A stretch of 61,348 bases of DNA from JAFEDN01 sp963697455 (GCA_963697455.1 CAVOOI010000008.1:1-61348); one strand, 5' to 3'. Shown: positions 46,168-55,118, counted from the stretch's first letter. Notes: generated by a model not told the origin, from the letters alone. Made by a program: numbers and translations.

Positions 46168-46380
46168 TTATCCTACACGTGAATAAGGAAAAGAATTTTT
46201 AATGTAATTGGCAAGAAATTGCCCTTTAGATGATGAACTCATAAATTGCTCATATAAATTTTTTCCAATATTATAATATTGGTAAACAGAGCCATCTTTG
46301 AATTCTATTTCCAAAGTTTGTCCTACTTCATCATAACCGACAGATATTATATTACTTGATGCGACATGTTCTCGTTGCAT
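46168..46380 (-). CDS. KTSC-domain small protein, third gene of the SIR2-HerA operon
   Basis: This 70-residue protein consists of one KTSC domain: SSNIISVGYDEVGQTLEIEF, KDGSVYQYYNIGKNLYEQF, then SSSKGQFLANYIKNSFPY. The domain is a small strand-rich module found free or attached to other proteins, with no agreed function. It begins 2 bases after the HerA stop on the same strand, so it is co-transcribed and probably part of the same defence unit. It could tune or inhibit the NADase/ATPase complex. Confidence 0.8.
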   Translation of the reverse strand: MQREHVASSNIISVGYDEVGQTLEIEFKDGSVYQYYNIGKNLYEQFMSSSSKGQFLANYIKNSFPYSRVG

Positions 46381-46382
46381 AA

Positions 46383-48218
46383 CTATAACTCCTGAGTTTC
46401 CAAAGATTTTTTCCTAATTTTCAATTCTGGATTTTTTGGCCTAGTAAGAGATTGATCCCGCCAAGAAGCAGCAATTTGTTTATAGATATCTTGCATATAA
46501 TCCTGCTGTAACCTTGGAGTACTCCATTGCTCTCCAACCTTCGGATCACAACTATTTGGCAGTTTATCCGGTAAAATTATTTTGCAGCGGATAGGTAGTG
46601 TGGCAGCTTCTCCAGTAATAATTGCCTCACCGGTTCTAAGGATAGGAAGCATATCCATTAATCCAGCCAAACTATCCGATAATGTGCCTTTAACCTTTGC
46701 ACGATCCGTGGAATTAGATAGCCTTAATGCAAAAAAGGTACCGCATTGTGATAGTACAGTTTCATCAACTTCAGACGGACGCTGGCTCACTATCATTGCA
46801 CCAATACCATATTTTCTGCCTTCTTTAACAATTTGCTTAACCATTGTACTCGCATTACTTTTTTCACCATGCAGATAGCGGTGAGCTTCTTCCATAACCA
46901 CTAATAAAGGACGATCGAGACCACCTTCACTTTTTTCTCTACTCCAGAATAGCGCCATGTAAATTATCTTAAGAATTGACCCTACAAGCCTAACCAAAAC
47001 ACTGCTAGGAACTCCAGACAAGTCTAGAATCGTTATAGGCTTATCATGCCCAAGCCATTGCTGAAGCAATTCGGGTAAATCTTTTTCTACTTTACCTTCA
47101 AGACCAGGCTCCCATTCATTAGGATGAAGCAAAAAATCATATTGTTTATCAAGCAGCCTAGATCTTAAATTTTTGAGCTGACGCTTTAGTCCAGGAGCAG
47201 TGGTATTTATATAAGGAGGTTTACTAGATAAACCATGAGCCTTGTATTTAGGCTCCTTCATTATTTCTGCATCCCCTAACTCAATGAGTGCAGCCTGAGT
47301 TTTTTCCAATGTCTCGAAAGTTTTTAACTCAGCATCGATTAAGTCATACCATAATTTTTTTAAGCTATAGGGTACCGGCGTGTCCACAGTTAAAGAATTT
47401 TTATTTACCCCATCAAAATTATTTTCTTCCACACTTTGAAGCTTAAGCTCGGTAATTTTGTCATAGACATGGATTGTCTGCATGTCACTCATATTACCAA
47501 AAAGAAATCCAATAAGTTCTTCCGCATCCAAGGCCCAATAGGGGATAGAAAGCTTATGTTCATCTTTATTAGGATTAATCCTAAATATACTAGACACATC
47601 TGAAAGGGCCGATGAATACTCACCATGGATATCCAACAAAAGCACACGCGCTGAAGGATATTTAGAAATACCATTATAGGAGCCAGATATTGATCTTAAA
47701 AGACTTGCAACAGTTGTAGATTTTCCTGCACCAGTCGAACCAAGAACTGCTGAATGTCTGGTAACAAGTCGATCTAAATCAATTTGTACTTTTATATTTT
47801 CTGCGCTCGATAGACACCCTACTTCAATATGACCGCTTTTAATCGTCCCATAAATTTTTTTCAAATCTTCCTCTACAACCAAGTGAACGGCATCGCTGAC
47901 ATTAGGGTGTTGACTAATCCCGCGCTCAAACGATGCACCCACCGATTCCCCTACAAGTTGTGCCTTTATCCATCGCCCACTTTCATAAGAAGTGTTAGTT
48001 AGTTTTTCTGGGGCAGCTTCTGCACCTACTTCACATACAATTCCATAAAGATCTTTATAACCTTGAGGGAATCTTATGAAGCTACCTACCTGACCGATGC
48101 GATAAGTAGCTCCATTGATAATACCTAATCCAGAAGAAACTGATTGTGATAAATAAATAGTTACTGTTGAACCAGTTACGGCAACAACTTTTCCTAAATA
48201 TGTAGACACAGTTTTCAC
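46383..48218 (-). CDS. herA: HerA-like ATPase of a SIR2-HerA anti-phage system
   Basis: This 611-residue FtsK/HerA-type motor has an N-terminal HAS-barrel (about 1-125), Walker A GSTGAGKSTTVASLL (Lys166), Walker B PLLVVMEEAHRYLHGEK, and sensor region MIVSQRPSEVDETVLSQ with the arginine-finger stretch LSNSTDRAKVKGTL. It starts with a GTG at 48218 overlapping the SIR2 stop (TAGTG). HerA hexamers form a complex with SIR2 proteins that degrades nucleotide/NAD on phage infection. Intact and in the canonical order. Confidence 0.93.
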   Translation of the reverse strand: MKTVSTYLGKVVAVTGSTVTIYLSQSVSSGLGIINGATYRIGQVGSFIRFPQGYKDLYGIVCEVGAEAAPEKLTNTSYESGRWIKAQLVGESVGASFERGISQHPNVSDAVHLVVEEDLKKIYGTIKSGHIEVGCLSSAENIKVQIDLDRLVTRHSAVLGSTGAGKSTTVASLLRSISGSYNGISKYPSARVLLLDIHGEYSSALSDVSSIFRINPNKDEHKLSIPYWALDAEELIGFLFGNMSDMQTIHVYDKITELKLQSVEENNFDGVNKNSLTVDTPVPYSLKKLWYDLIDAELKTFETLEKTQAALIELGDAEIMKEPKYKAHGLSSKPPYINTTAPGLKRQLKNLRSRLLDKQYDFLLHPNEWEPGLEGKVEKDLPELLQQWLGHDKPITILDLSGVPSSVLVRLVGSILKIIYMALFWSREKSEGGLDRPLLVVMEEAHRYLHGEKSNASTMVKQIVKEGRKYGIGAMIVSQRPSEVDETVLSQCGTFFALRLSNSTDRAKVKGTLSDSLAGLMDMLPILRTGEAIITGEAATLPIRCKIILPDKLPNSCDPKVGEQWSTPRLQQDYMQDIYKQIAASWRDQSLTRPKNPELKIRKKSLETQEL

Positions 48219-49429
48219 TATTTTTCCTGCATATTGACTAGCGGCATTATAGGCGAATAAGCTTGATCGGATTTTGAAAGTGCAAAAAAATTAGCAAAAG
48301 CTATAAAATCTCCTAGAGTAAATCCATGGCTGCTATCAGTGGTACGGGTACCCCAAAAGCTAGCTCTGATATTTTCCCAGTCTTTATTTTCTTTATTTTT
48401 CCCTAACTCCCATGCACCCTTTACACAGCTAATAATTGCTCTATCACGAGCATATGCGCTAAAGTTCGGGCGCGTTAAGGCTAGCTCTTCTGCAGCATAC
48501 TCATTACTTATTTTCTGATACAAAAATGCAAAAACGCTAGCTGCTGGATTAGCTGCCAAAGCTTCATTAATTACAGCCGACACGTGGTAATCCGAATATG
48601 AAAAACCACAACTTAACAATAATGTATCAGGAGTCATAAGGAATTTTCTCAAACGATCAAATAACGCAGTGTAAGGTAGCTTTTGAATATGGTCATACTT
48701 TAAATGGTCAGGATAGATTAATTCTGATTCCTCCCTATCCTTGACTACAATCAATTCACCTTTTTTATTTAATGCCCAACCTAACGAACCATGTAGTTTC
48801 CATAATCGCGCCCAACGAGGAGGTAGTTCATCATTATTGGAAATAGACGCAGCGTCAAAAAATGGCTCATCAAAACCAGTGAAGCCACTAAAGAAAGGGA
48901 TTTTCGCTTTTTGCAGCGCCTCCTCCATGAGCAAATCGTAATTGGATGTAAAAATCTCTACAGCATATTTTCTATCTGTACCACCTATCCAACCTGCCAA
49001 TCGATTATATGGAGTCTCATTGGATGGCAATTCACATTTAACTTTTTGTCCTATTTTTTGACAAATTAATCCTGCCATTTTTTCATATTCAATGTGGTCA
49101 TATTTGCCAATTTTTTGATCAGATCCTTTTAAAGCTGATGACAAAGAGCGAAACTTTGAGAGAATTTGCTCGATATTAGGATTTTGTCCAAGGCTTTTAG
49201 TAACAGAAGCTAAGAGTTCACTTTGTTCATCATAAAAGGAATTTTTCACAAAATCAGTCAACCCTACTATCGCTGGAATTAGGGGTTCATGGGTTCCGTC
49301 AATTTTGCTTATGTTAATACTTACTGGCGCGCCCGCTCCAAGCAAAATGCCTATTCTTTTCTTTCCTTGGGCAAGTATCTGACGTAAATCAGACATGTAT
49401 TGGTCAAGGTTATGCACAACCTCACTCAT
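48218..49429 (-). CDS. sir2: SIR2-like NADase of a SIR2-HerA anti-phage system
   Basis: This 403-residue protein has the SIR2 NAD-binding GILLGAGAPVS (31-37), the Asn/Asp site FTSNYDLL (Asn163, Asp165), the catalytic-type His in LWKLHGSLGW (His213), and LLLSCGFSYSD. The family in this context cleaves NAD+ when activated and stops phage growth by abortive infection. It heads the operon SIR2-HerA-KTSC, is AT-rich, and lies in the ssrA island. Its promoter must lie in the 600-base gap to the right. Confidence 0.92.
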   Translation of the reverse strand: MSEVVHNLDQYMSDLRQILAQGKKRIGILLGAGAPVSINISKIDGTHEPLIPAIVGLTDFVKNSFYDEQSELLASVTKSLGQNPNIEQILSKFRSLSSALKGSDQKIGKYDHIEYEKMAGLICQKIGQKVKCELPSNETPYNRLAGWIGGTDRKYAVEIFTSNYDLLMEEALQKAKIPFFSGFTGFDEPFFDAASISNNDELPPRWARLWKLHGSLGWALNKKGELIVVKDREESELIYPDHLKYDHIQKLPYTALFDRLRKFLMTPDTLLLSCGFSYSDYHVSAVINEALAANPAASVFAFLYQKISNEYAAEELALTRPNFSAYARDRAIISCVKGAWELGKNKENKDWENIRASFWGTRTTDSSHGFTLGDFIAFANFFALSKSDQAYSPIMPLVNMQEK

Positions 49430-49694
49430 ATAAATTCCCTAAAATATTATCCTATCTCCGTAAACAGCACGCCTAACTTAACACAAAAACCCAATGAATT
49501 GTATGATATAGAAGAGATTCAGGATGCAAAATTCAGAGCGGTCACCCATTAGCCCCCGTCAGTCAAATCTACTTGCTAACAACTTTCAAAGCATCATATT
49601 GCACTTAGTGTGTCAGGTATTGCAAATTTGTCAATTCATCAATGTTAAAAGCTTTTTAGCATAATCTTTGATCATAAATCCTTCTAAAGCATCC
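49430..49694. other. Leader/intergenic region upstream of the SIR2-HerA operon
   Basis: No ORF with coding character occurs here. It should hold the SIR2-operon promoter. No well-spaced sigma-70 boxes stand out on the minus strand. Confidence 0.35.
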
Positions 49695-49750
49695 ATAAAA
49701 AAAACCGCCAAGATTACGCATAGAGTTTTAGTTCCATAGGCGTGGCGGTT
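49695..49750 (-). terminator. Leftward hairpin plus T-tract upstream of SIR2
   Basis: AACCGCCA (49703-49710) and TGGCGGTT (49743-49750) are inverted repeats. On the minus strand the stem is followed directly by a run of eight T. It would stop leftward transcripts before they enter the SIR2-HerA operon. The large loop (32 bases) weakens the call. Confidence 0.4.
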
Positions 49751-49836
49751 GTGTCAGCTACAATTATAGTGGAGTGGAATTAGGTGAAGCAAGGAAAATT
49801 TACAAATCTGTTATCAACGCCAAGCTAACCTACCCA

Positions 49837-49996
49837 GCAATTCCCGCGATTTTTTAAAAATATTTAGAATCAAGCTGTTATACGCACAAAAATAAATATT
49901 TTTCGCAGAGTATTTACTTTAACTTTATTTTTCAGCATATGGAAAATAAAGGAAAATCATCTATTTTTTTTGTTAAAAATCGCGGGAGTAGCTGTA
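49837..49996. repeat. Inverted-repeat-bounded AT-rich segment
   Basis: Near 49842 TTCCCGCGATTTTTTAA, and near 49975 TTAAAAATCGCGGGAGT, are inverted copies about 120 bases apart. The flanks carry similar TAACCTACC sequences (about 49829 and 49998), which could be target duplications. The inside is AT-rich and non-coding. It lies just before the NIF3-like gene and may be a small mobile element or an island boundary. Confidence 0.45.
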
Positions 49997-50030
49997 ACCT
50001 ACCTACTTTCCTTCCCTTTCTGTAAAATAA

Positions 50031-50360
50031 ATGAAAAAATGTGGTATGTATTCCATTATTTTTTACGTTCCCGCATCTCATTTGGAGAGTGTTAAAACTG
50101 CACTGTTCGATAAAGGTGCAGGTCGGGTAGGCAATTATGATTGTTGCTGTTGGCAAACTCTCGGTACCGGACAATTCCGGCCATTACCAGGGAGTCAACC
50201 TCATGTGGGTAAAGAAAATATAGTTGAACGCATTGAAGAATATAAAGTAGAAATGGTTTGCCAAGAGAAAAACTTAAAAAAAGTCATTGTGGCTCTACTC
50301 GAAAACCATCCGTATGAAACGCCTGCTTACGCCGTCCATAAAATCCATACTGATATTTAA
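50031..50360 (+). CDS. Stand-alone NIF3-like (YqfO-type) domain protein
   Basis: This protein has about 104-109 residues. The pattern IIFYVPASHLESVKTALFDK, then AGRVGNYDCCCWQTLGTGQF, and ENHPYETPAYAVHKI identifies the small domain that is inserted in NIF3/YqfO proteins and also occurs alone. It has a CutA-like fold and no proven activity. Homologs usually start MYSIIFYVP, which corresponds to the in-frame ATG at 50046; the upstream ATG at 50031 adds five residues and neither has a strong ribosome-binding site. It looks like a chromosomal gene between two accessory modules. Confidence 0.8.
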   Translation: MKKCGMYSIIFYVPASHLESVKTALFDKGAGRVGNYDCCCWQTLGTGQFRPLPGSQPHVGKENIVERIEEYKVEMVCQEKNLKKVIVALLENHPYETPAYAVHKIHTDI

Positions 50361-50460
50361 ATCAAGCATTCTGGCTAAAAAGTAATCTATCGTTAACTTC
50401 CTCGACTTATTCTGCTCATTTATAAATCAAAAATTACTAAATAGAAAATTTTCAGATGAT

Positions 50461-50497
50461 TTTCCGGAACGAACAGACCGCGCAATCGTTCCGGAAA
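50461..50497. repeat. Perfect 12-bp inverted repeat upstream of alpA
   Basis: TTTCCGGAACGA (50461-50472) and TCGTTCCGGAAA (50486-50497) are exact inverted copies around a 13-base spacer, about 85 bases before the alpA start. Their centres are 25 bases apart, about two and a half helix turns. It resembles a dimer operator or recombinase site for the satellite module. Confidence 0.6.
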
Positions 50498-50581
50498 GAT
50501 TTCCACGTCTCAACAAACCTCGTATTGACCAACATTCTCCACCAATAATGCCCACAGTATTAATTCCAATAGGAGAGAATA

Positions 50582-50812
50582 ATGACTCAAGAAAACCAAA
50601 ATATGCTGAGAATTCTTCGACGCAAACAGGTGGAAAGCCGCACTGGGCTTTCGCGTTCTACTATTTACGCCCGCATTGCGGAGGGCTCATTTCCCAGCCC
50701 GATTGATTTAGGCGGCGGTCGGGCTGTCGGCTGGGTGGAAGCTGAGATCGAAGCTTGGCTGCAATCGCGTATCGAAGCCAGCCGAAAATCTGTTGAAGGG
50801 GGCGCACGATGA
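50582..50812 (+). CDS. alpA: AlpA-family regulator
   Basis: This 76-residue protein has an HTH (ILRRKQVESRTGLSRSTIYA, then GSFPSPIDLGGGRAVGW) typical of AlpA regulators, which activate integrase or replication genes of P4-like satellites. A strong AGGAGA precedes the ATG. It overlaps the CHC2 gene by 4 bases and heads a three-gene replication module. Confidence 0.93.
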   Translation: MTQENQNMLRILRRKQVESRTGLSRSTIYARIAEGSFPSPIDLGGGRAVGWVEAEIEAWLQSRIEASRKSVEGGAR

Positions 50813-51120
50813 AAGCATTCAAGACGCACCGCGGGCGATTTAATCGCGCACTTTTGCCAAAGCCGCTTACTGTATTGTCGCAATTGGGCATCCACCCCGG
50901 GAAACCCAATCAGAGCGGCTACTTGAAATTTTGTTGTCCATTTCACAAAGGCGGCAAAGAAGCGAATCCCAGTTTTAATCTGCATCATATCAATGGCCAC
51001 TATCGCTGCCACGCCTGCGGAGCAAAAGGAAAAAATACTCTGGCTTTTTATATGCACATCACTAGGGCGTCCTTTATTGATGCCTGTGTTTCATTAGGTT
51101 GTTGGGAGGAAAATTTATGA
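50809..51120 (+). CDS. CHC2-type zinc-finger primase fragment protein
   Basis: This 103-residue protein contains the DnaG-type zinc-binding site: FCCPFHKGGKEANPSFNLHH, then YRCHACGAKG, giving the C-H...C-C ligands. It is only the zinc-binding part of a primase; the catalytic TOPRIM-like part is in the next gene. It overlaps alpA by 4 bases and the next gene by 4 (ATGA). Splitting of primase functions over two genes is seen in satellites. Confidence 0.88.
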   Translation: MKAFKTHRGRFNRALLPKPLTVLSQLGIHPGKPNQSGYLKFCCPFHKGGKEANPSFNLHHINGHYRCHACGAKGKNTLAFYMHITRASFIDACVSLGCWEENL

Positions 51121-53111
51121 ACAATATTCTAATGCCGGAACAAGCCGCTCGCCACTTGGCTGCCAAAGCCCTAGCTGCCGGTTATCTATACCAAGCTCTG
51201 CACACTTACAAAGATGTGAATAATCAAATTATTTATTGGCGCATCCGCTTAAAAAAATCAACTGGTGAAAAATGGATTCGGCCAATGTATCAAGACGGCA
51301 ATCAGCATTATCATTTGGGGGAACCGGCTGCACTCAACTCACAAGCTAAACTACTCTACGGCTTGCAGTTATTAACCCAGCATCCGCAAGCTATTGTTTT
51401 AATCGTGGAGGGAGAGTACCCGGCAGACATTATGAATCGGTATTTGGGGAAACATAGCAGCCATTATCCATTTTTTGCAGTAACTAGTGGCAGCGCGACC
51501 AGTGCAGATAATGCCGATTGGGAACCCTTAGCTGGCCGCCAATGTCTGATCTGGCCAGACAATGATGCAGTAGGATTACGCTATGCCCAACAAGTCCGCG
51601 CTAAATTAGAAGAATTTGGCTGTCAGGTAGAACAAATTGATCTAGCCAATCTGAACTTACCGGAAGGCGGGGATTGCGTAGACTGGCTCAAGGTCAATGC
51701 ATCTACAAAAACCGATGATATTCTATCCCTGCCTCGCATAAAGTCCACACCTCTACCCTCATCAACGGTATCTACTGAAAACGATGAAGAAACCATCACA
51801 AAATTGGCGGCGCTCACACCATTGGAATATGACCGGGTGAGAATCACTACCGCCAAAGAACTGCATATCCGCCCCGCTACTCTGGATAGTTTAGTGAAAA
51901 CGACACGCAATGTTAATCAAAAAGAAAATAGGCTGCCTTTTACAGAATGTGAACCGTGGCATGAACCTATTCAACCAGACGTTTTACTGAACGAAATCAG
52001 CGAAACTATTAAACGCTTTATTATTTGCTCGCCGGAAACCAATTATGCCGCCACTTTGTGGATCGCAATGACCTGGTTTATTGATGTAATTTCTATTGCT
52101 CCATTAGCCGTCATTACCGCCCCAGAAAAAAGGTGCGGCAAAAGCCAATTATTATTTTTGTTAGGCCGCTTAGTGAATCGCCCGTTATCCACTTCCAATA
52201 TTACACCTGCCGCGCTATTCCGCTCAATCGACGCCTGGAAACCAACCCTGCTAATCGACGAAGCCGATTCATTCATGCGCGAAAATGAGGAATTGCGCGG
52301 CATTATCAATTGCGGTCATACCAGAGATTCTGCAAAAATTGTGCGTGTGGTCGGCGATGACTTCACTCCTACAACTTTTCACGTATGGGGAGCCAAAGCA
52401 TTAGCAGGCATTGGACATTTATCGGATACGGTTATGGATCGCGCCATCACTTTAGAATTACGGCGCAAACTGCCTCATGAAAACATTCAACGATTACGTC
52501 ACGCCGAAGTGCATTTATTTAAAACTTTGAGCGCAAAACTCGCCCGGTTTGTACAAGATTATGCAGAGAAAATACAGGAAGCAAGACCCGAGTTACCCGA
52601 TTCCCTCAATGATCGAGCCCAGGATAATTGGGAACCACTGTTCGCCATTGCTGACGTTGCCGGCGGCGAATGGCCGAAGCGATCTCGTATGGCTGCAATG
52701 CTGATTTCAGGTGATCATGAGCGATCACAAAGTATCGGTATTGAGCTACTGCAAGATATTCAAGAAATTTTTGAAACGCAAAGTATCGACAGAGTATCCT
52801 CTTCCGAACTAATTCGGTTACTTTGCACCGATGAAGAAAAACCCTGGGCAACCTATAATCGCGGTATTTCCATTAGACCCAGACAAATCGCTACCCGGCT
52901 AAAAGAATTCGGCATTTTAAGCCACACTATCCGCCTTGGATTCACTACTGCAAAAGGATACCTGAAATCACAATTTACTGACGCGTTCACCCGCTATCTT
53001 AACCAAAATAAACGTAACAGCGTCACAACTCACTTACCATCAGATTGTGATGTTACTGATAGAGAATTAGTTACTGATAAAACAGTAACAAATAACAGTG
53101 AGGTAACATAA
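51117..53111 (+). CDS. TOPRIM/DUF3631 replication protein of a satellite element
   Basis: I start at the ATG at 51117, behind GGGAGG, giving 664 residues. The N-terminal 200 residues contain a TOPRIM-like domain (IVLIVEGEYPADIMNRYLG, CLIWPDNDAVGLRYA). The middle holds an ATPase with a modified P-loop (APEKRCGKSQLLFLLGRL) and Walker B PTLLIDEADSFM, followed by the DUF3631 region (DTVMDRAITLELRRK) and a winged-helix-like C-terminus. It is a primase-helicase of the kind used by integrative satellites. The operon is AlpA-CHC2-this gene. Confidence 0.88.
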   Translation: MNNILMPEQAARHLAAKALAAGYLYQALHTYKDVNNQIIYWRIRLKKSTGEKWIRPMYQDGNQHYHLGEPAALNSQAKLLYGLQLLTQHPQAIVLIVEGEYPADIMNRYLGKHSSHYPFFAVTSGSATSADNADWEPLAGRQCLIWPDNDAVGLRYAQQVRAKLEEFGCQVEQIDLANLNLPEGGDCVDWLKVNASTKTDDILSLPRIKSTPLPSSTVSTENDEETITKLAALTPLEYDRVRITTAKELHIRPATLDSLVKTTRNVNQKENRLPFTECEPWHEPIQPDVLLNEISETIKRFIICSPETNYAATLWIAMTWFIDVISIAPLAVITAPEKRCGKSQLLFLLGRLVNRPLSTSNITPAALFRSIDAWKPTLLIDEADSFMRENEELRGIINCGHTRDSAKIVRVVGDDFTPTTFHVWGAKALAGIGHLSDTVMDRAITLELRRKLPHENIQRLRHAEVHLFKTLSAKLARFVQDYAEKIQEARPELPDSLNDRAQDNWEPLFAIADVAGGEWPKRSRMAAMLISGDHERSQSIGIELLQDIQEIFETQSIDRVSSSELIRLLCTDEEKPWATYNRGISIRPRQIATRLKEFGILSHTIRLGFTTAKGYLKSQFTDAFTRYLNQNKRNSVTTHLPSDCDVTDRELVTDKTVTNNSEVT

Positions 53112-53113
53112 AA

Positions 53114-53133
53114 AACCCGTCAGTATGCGGGTT
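53114..53133 (+). terminator. Hairpin after the replication module
   Basis: AACCCG and CGGGTT form a 6-bp stem with an 8-base loop, 3 bases after the stop at 53109-53111. It sits between convergent genes (DUF3050 ends at 53159). No T-run follows on the plus strand, but AAAAA precedes it, giving T after the stem on the minus strand, so it may serve the leftward gene. Confidence 0.45.
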
Positions 53134-53158
53134 GTGACCTTGTTACGGATATAACCTC

Positions 53159-53956
53159 CTATTTATTGTGATTAGCCTCCTGAATTGCTAATCCAATACT
53201 AGTGAGAAAATCTAAACGAGCCTGCAAAGCTCGATGCGCAGCAGTGGATACTTGTTGCCATTTTGCTTCTTCTTGCCCGGTTAAACGCGCCAACATTTCC
53301 AGTGCTTGCGGAAAGTGATTGCCGGAATCCAGTTCAATATGCCGCTGTAAATAATATTTTAGGGTACTCAGGCAGTTTTGATCACTGACTGGGAGAGTTG
53401 TTTCCAATGATGCCAGTAACGGCGTAAACATAGTTTCCGTAATCGCTTCGCGGCCATAAACAAAAGCGGCGGCTAATTCATGCGTTTCAGTGCTGAAAAA
53501 ATCAAAAGTCGTCGCCACAAAGCAGCGGACAATAGCAGGAGTATTACATATTGTTAGCATGTTTGAATCAGACTGAGAAAAATCCCGGATAAATTGATGG
53601 ATCGGCTGGGTATTGGCTCCTATCTCTGTCATGGCTTGCAAATAAATTTCATAATGGCTGAGATAATTTTTACCATCCATAGCCATATCGCCCTCTTCTT
53701 CCAGTAAAATACGTCCTAGCAGACGTGCGCATTGAGCATCTTTGGGCGGCAACCACGGCGCCCGGGTAGATACAATACGTCGATGTAGCTCTTTCAGTAA
53801 ACACATGAAATCCCAAACAGCAAAAACATGATGCTCCATAAAAATTCGTAAATCATTTAAAGTATGGATACTCTGATACAAAGGATGCTGGTTAATCTGC
53901 TCGATCAAGGGCGCGCATTCCTGAAAAATCGCCTCAGCCTTTTCTAAATTTGTCAT
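53159..53956 (-). CDS. DUF3050 protein (haem-oxygenase-like fold)
   Basis: This 265-residue all-helical protein has putative metal ligands in the family positions: His in FMEHHVFAVWDFM, Glu/Asp in LEEEGD, His in LSHYEIYL, Glu in STETHELAAAFVYGRE and His/Glu/Asp in RHIELDSGNHFPQALEM. This pattern marks DUF3050 within the haem-oxygenase-like diiron oxidase superfamily. The substrate is unknown. It begins 2 bases after the histidine-kinase gene, so the two are in one transcript. Confidence 0.85.
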   Translation of the reverse strand: MTNLEKAEAIFQECAPLIEQINQHPLYQSIHTLNDLRIFMEHHVFAVWDFMCLLKELHRRIVSTRAPWLPPKDAQCARLLGRILLEEEGDMAMDGKNYLSHYEIYLQAMTEIGANTQPIHQFIRDFSQSDSNMLTICNTPAIVRCFVATTFDFFSTETHELAAAFVYGREAITETMFTPLLASLETTLPVSDQNCLSTLKYYLQRHIELDSGNHFPQALEMLARLTGQEEAKWQQVSTAAHRALQARLDFLTSIGLAIQEANHNK

Positions 53957-53958
53957 AA

Positions 53959-55118
53959 TTAATGATTCCTGGTTATATTTATCGCATTCTGGGCATCCGG
54001 GATCAGCGCCTCACGGCATGGAATTAAGCAAGTGAAGGTGGAGCCTTGCTGCTCTTGGCTCTCCACATAAATTTCGCCCTTCAGATCACTAATGAACTGC
54101 TTAACGACCGTCAGTCCCAAACCGGAGCCCGCATATTGGCCTTGATATGAGGGAATTAAGCGGGTAAAGCGCGAAAATATCAGCGCTTGTTGATCCACGG
54201 GAATACCCATTCCACTATCTTGGATCACAAATTTTAATATTAGCTCGCGCCCTTTTTGTTGCGCCAATTCTGCGGTCAAACTCACAAAGCCAATATGGGT
54301 AAATTTAACCGCATTGTTGATTAAATTAAGCAGAATGCGATGTATGCGGACAGAATCGCCCACCAGATAAGCCGGAATTTTTTTATCGACCGTCAATTTT
54401 AAGATTAATTGCTTCGCTGCCGCCGATGGTCTTTCTAAAGCAATTACATGATCTAATAATTCCGCTAAATTAAATTTCAATTCAGACTGTGGCAACGCAC
54501 CACATTCCAAGCGCGAAAATTCAATTATTTCATTTAACAATTTTAAGAGGGCGTAACTGGCTTGAACCAAATAGTGCAAATCTTCCCTAGGCGCTTTGAG
54601 GCGAGACGCAGCAATCTCCGCAAATCCTACCAAACCGGTTAACGGCGTACGAATATCGTGGCTAATATTCGCAATAAAAGCGGATTTAGCCTGATTCGCC
54701 GCTTCTGCCTGTTGTTTAGCGGCTTGTAATTCACGTTCTTTTTCCTTGAGTTCGGTAATATCACTAAAATAACCGACAATACCTAACGCTTCGCCATTCT
54801 CATCTTTAATCGGCAACTTGCTGACTAAAGCCGTGATTTTTTTACCATTGGGTAAGACTAAGATTTCCTCTTGGTTGTGATCGGCTTGCCCGATAAAGTT
54901 CTAAGTCCCCTTGGCGAAAGAAAATCAGCCGTGTCGCCGCCCGGCTGCCACGGCAAATCATTGTCGCTTTTGCCAACAATAGCGTCAGGCGAGGACAACC
55001 CCACTAATTCAGCATAACGTTGGTTGCAACCTAAATAGATAGAACTCGCATCTTTCCAAAAGACAAACTGGGGTAAAAACTGGGTGAACTGCTTTAGAAA
55101 TATTTCCGTAATTTTCAT
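53959..55118 (-). pseudogene. PAS-domain sensor histidine kinase, frameshifted
   Basis: The start at 55118 has GGAGG 6 bases upstream. Residues 1-95 form a PAS domain (FVFWKDASSIYLGCNQRYAE, then LVGLSSPDAIVGKSD). Near 54920-54870 three indels, each in a short homopolymer (TTTTCTTT, CTTTA, CAACC), shift the frame. The expected EEILVLPNGKKITALV resumes, then the coiled linker, the H-box FIANISHDIRTPLTGL, N-box NLINNAVKFTHIG, and G-boxes DSGMGIP and GSGLGLTVV. There is no receiver domain. If the indels are real, the kinase lacks its sensor; the second part from 54816 could still be made. Confidence 0.75.
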
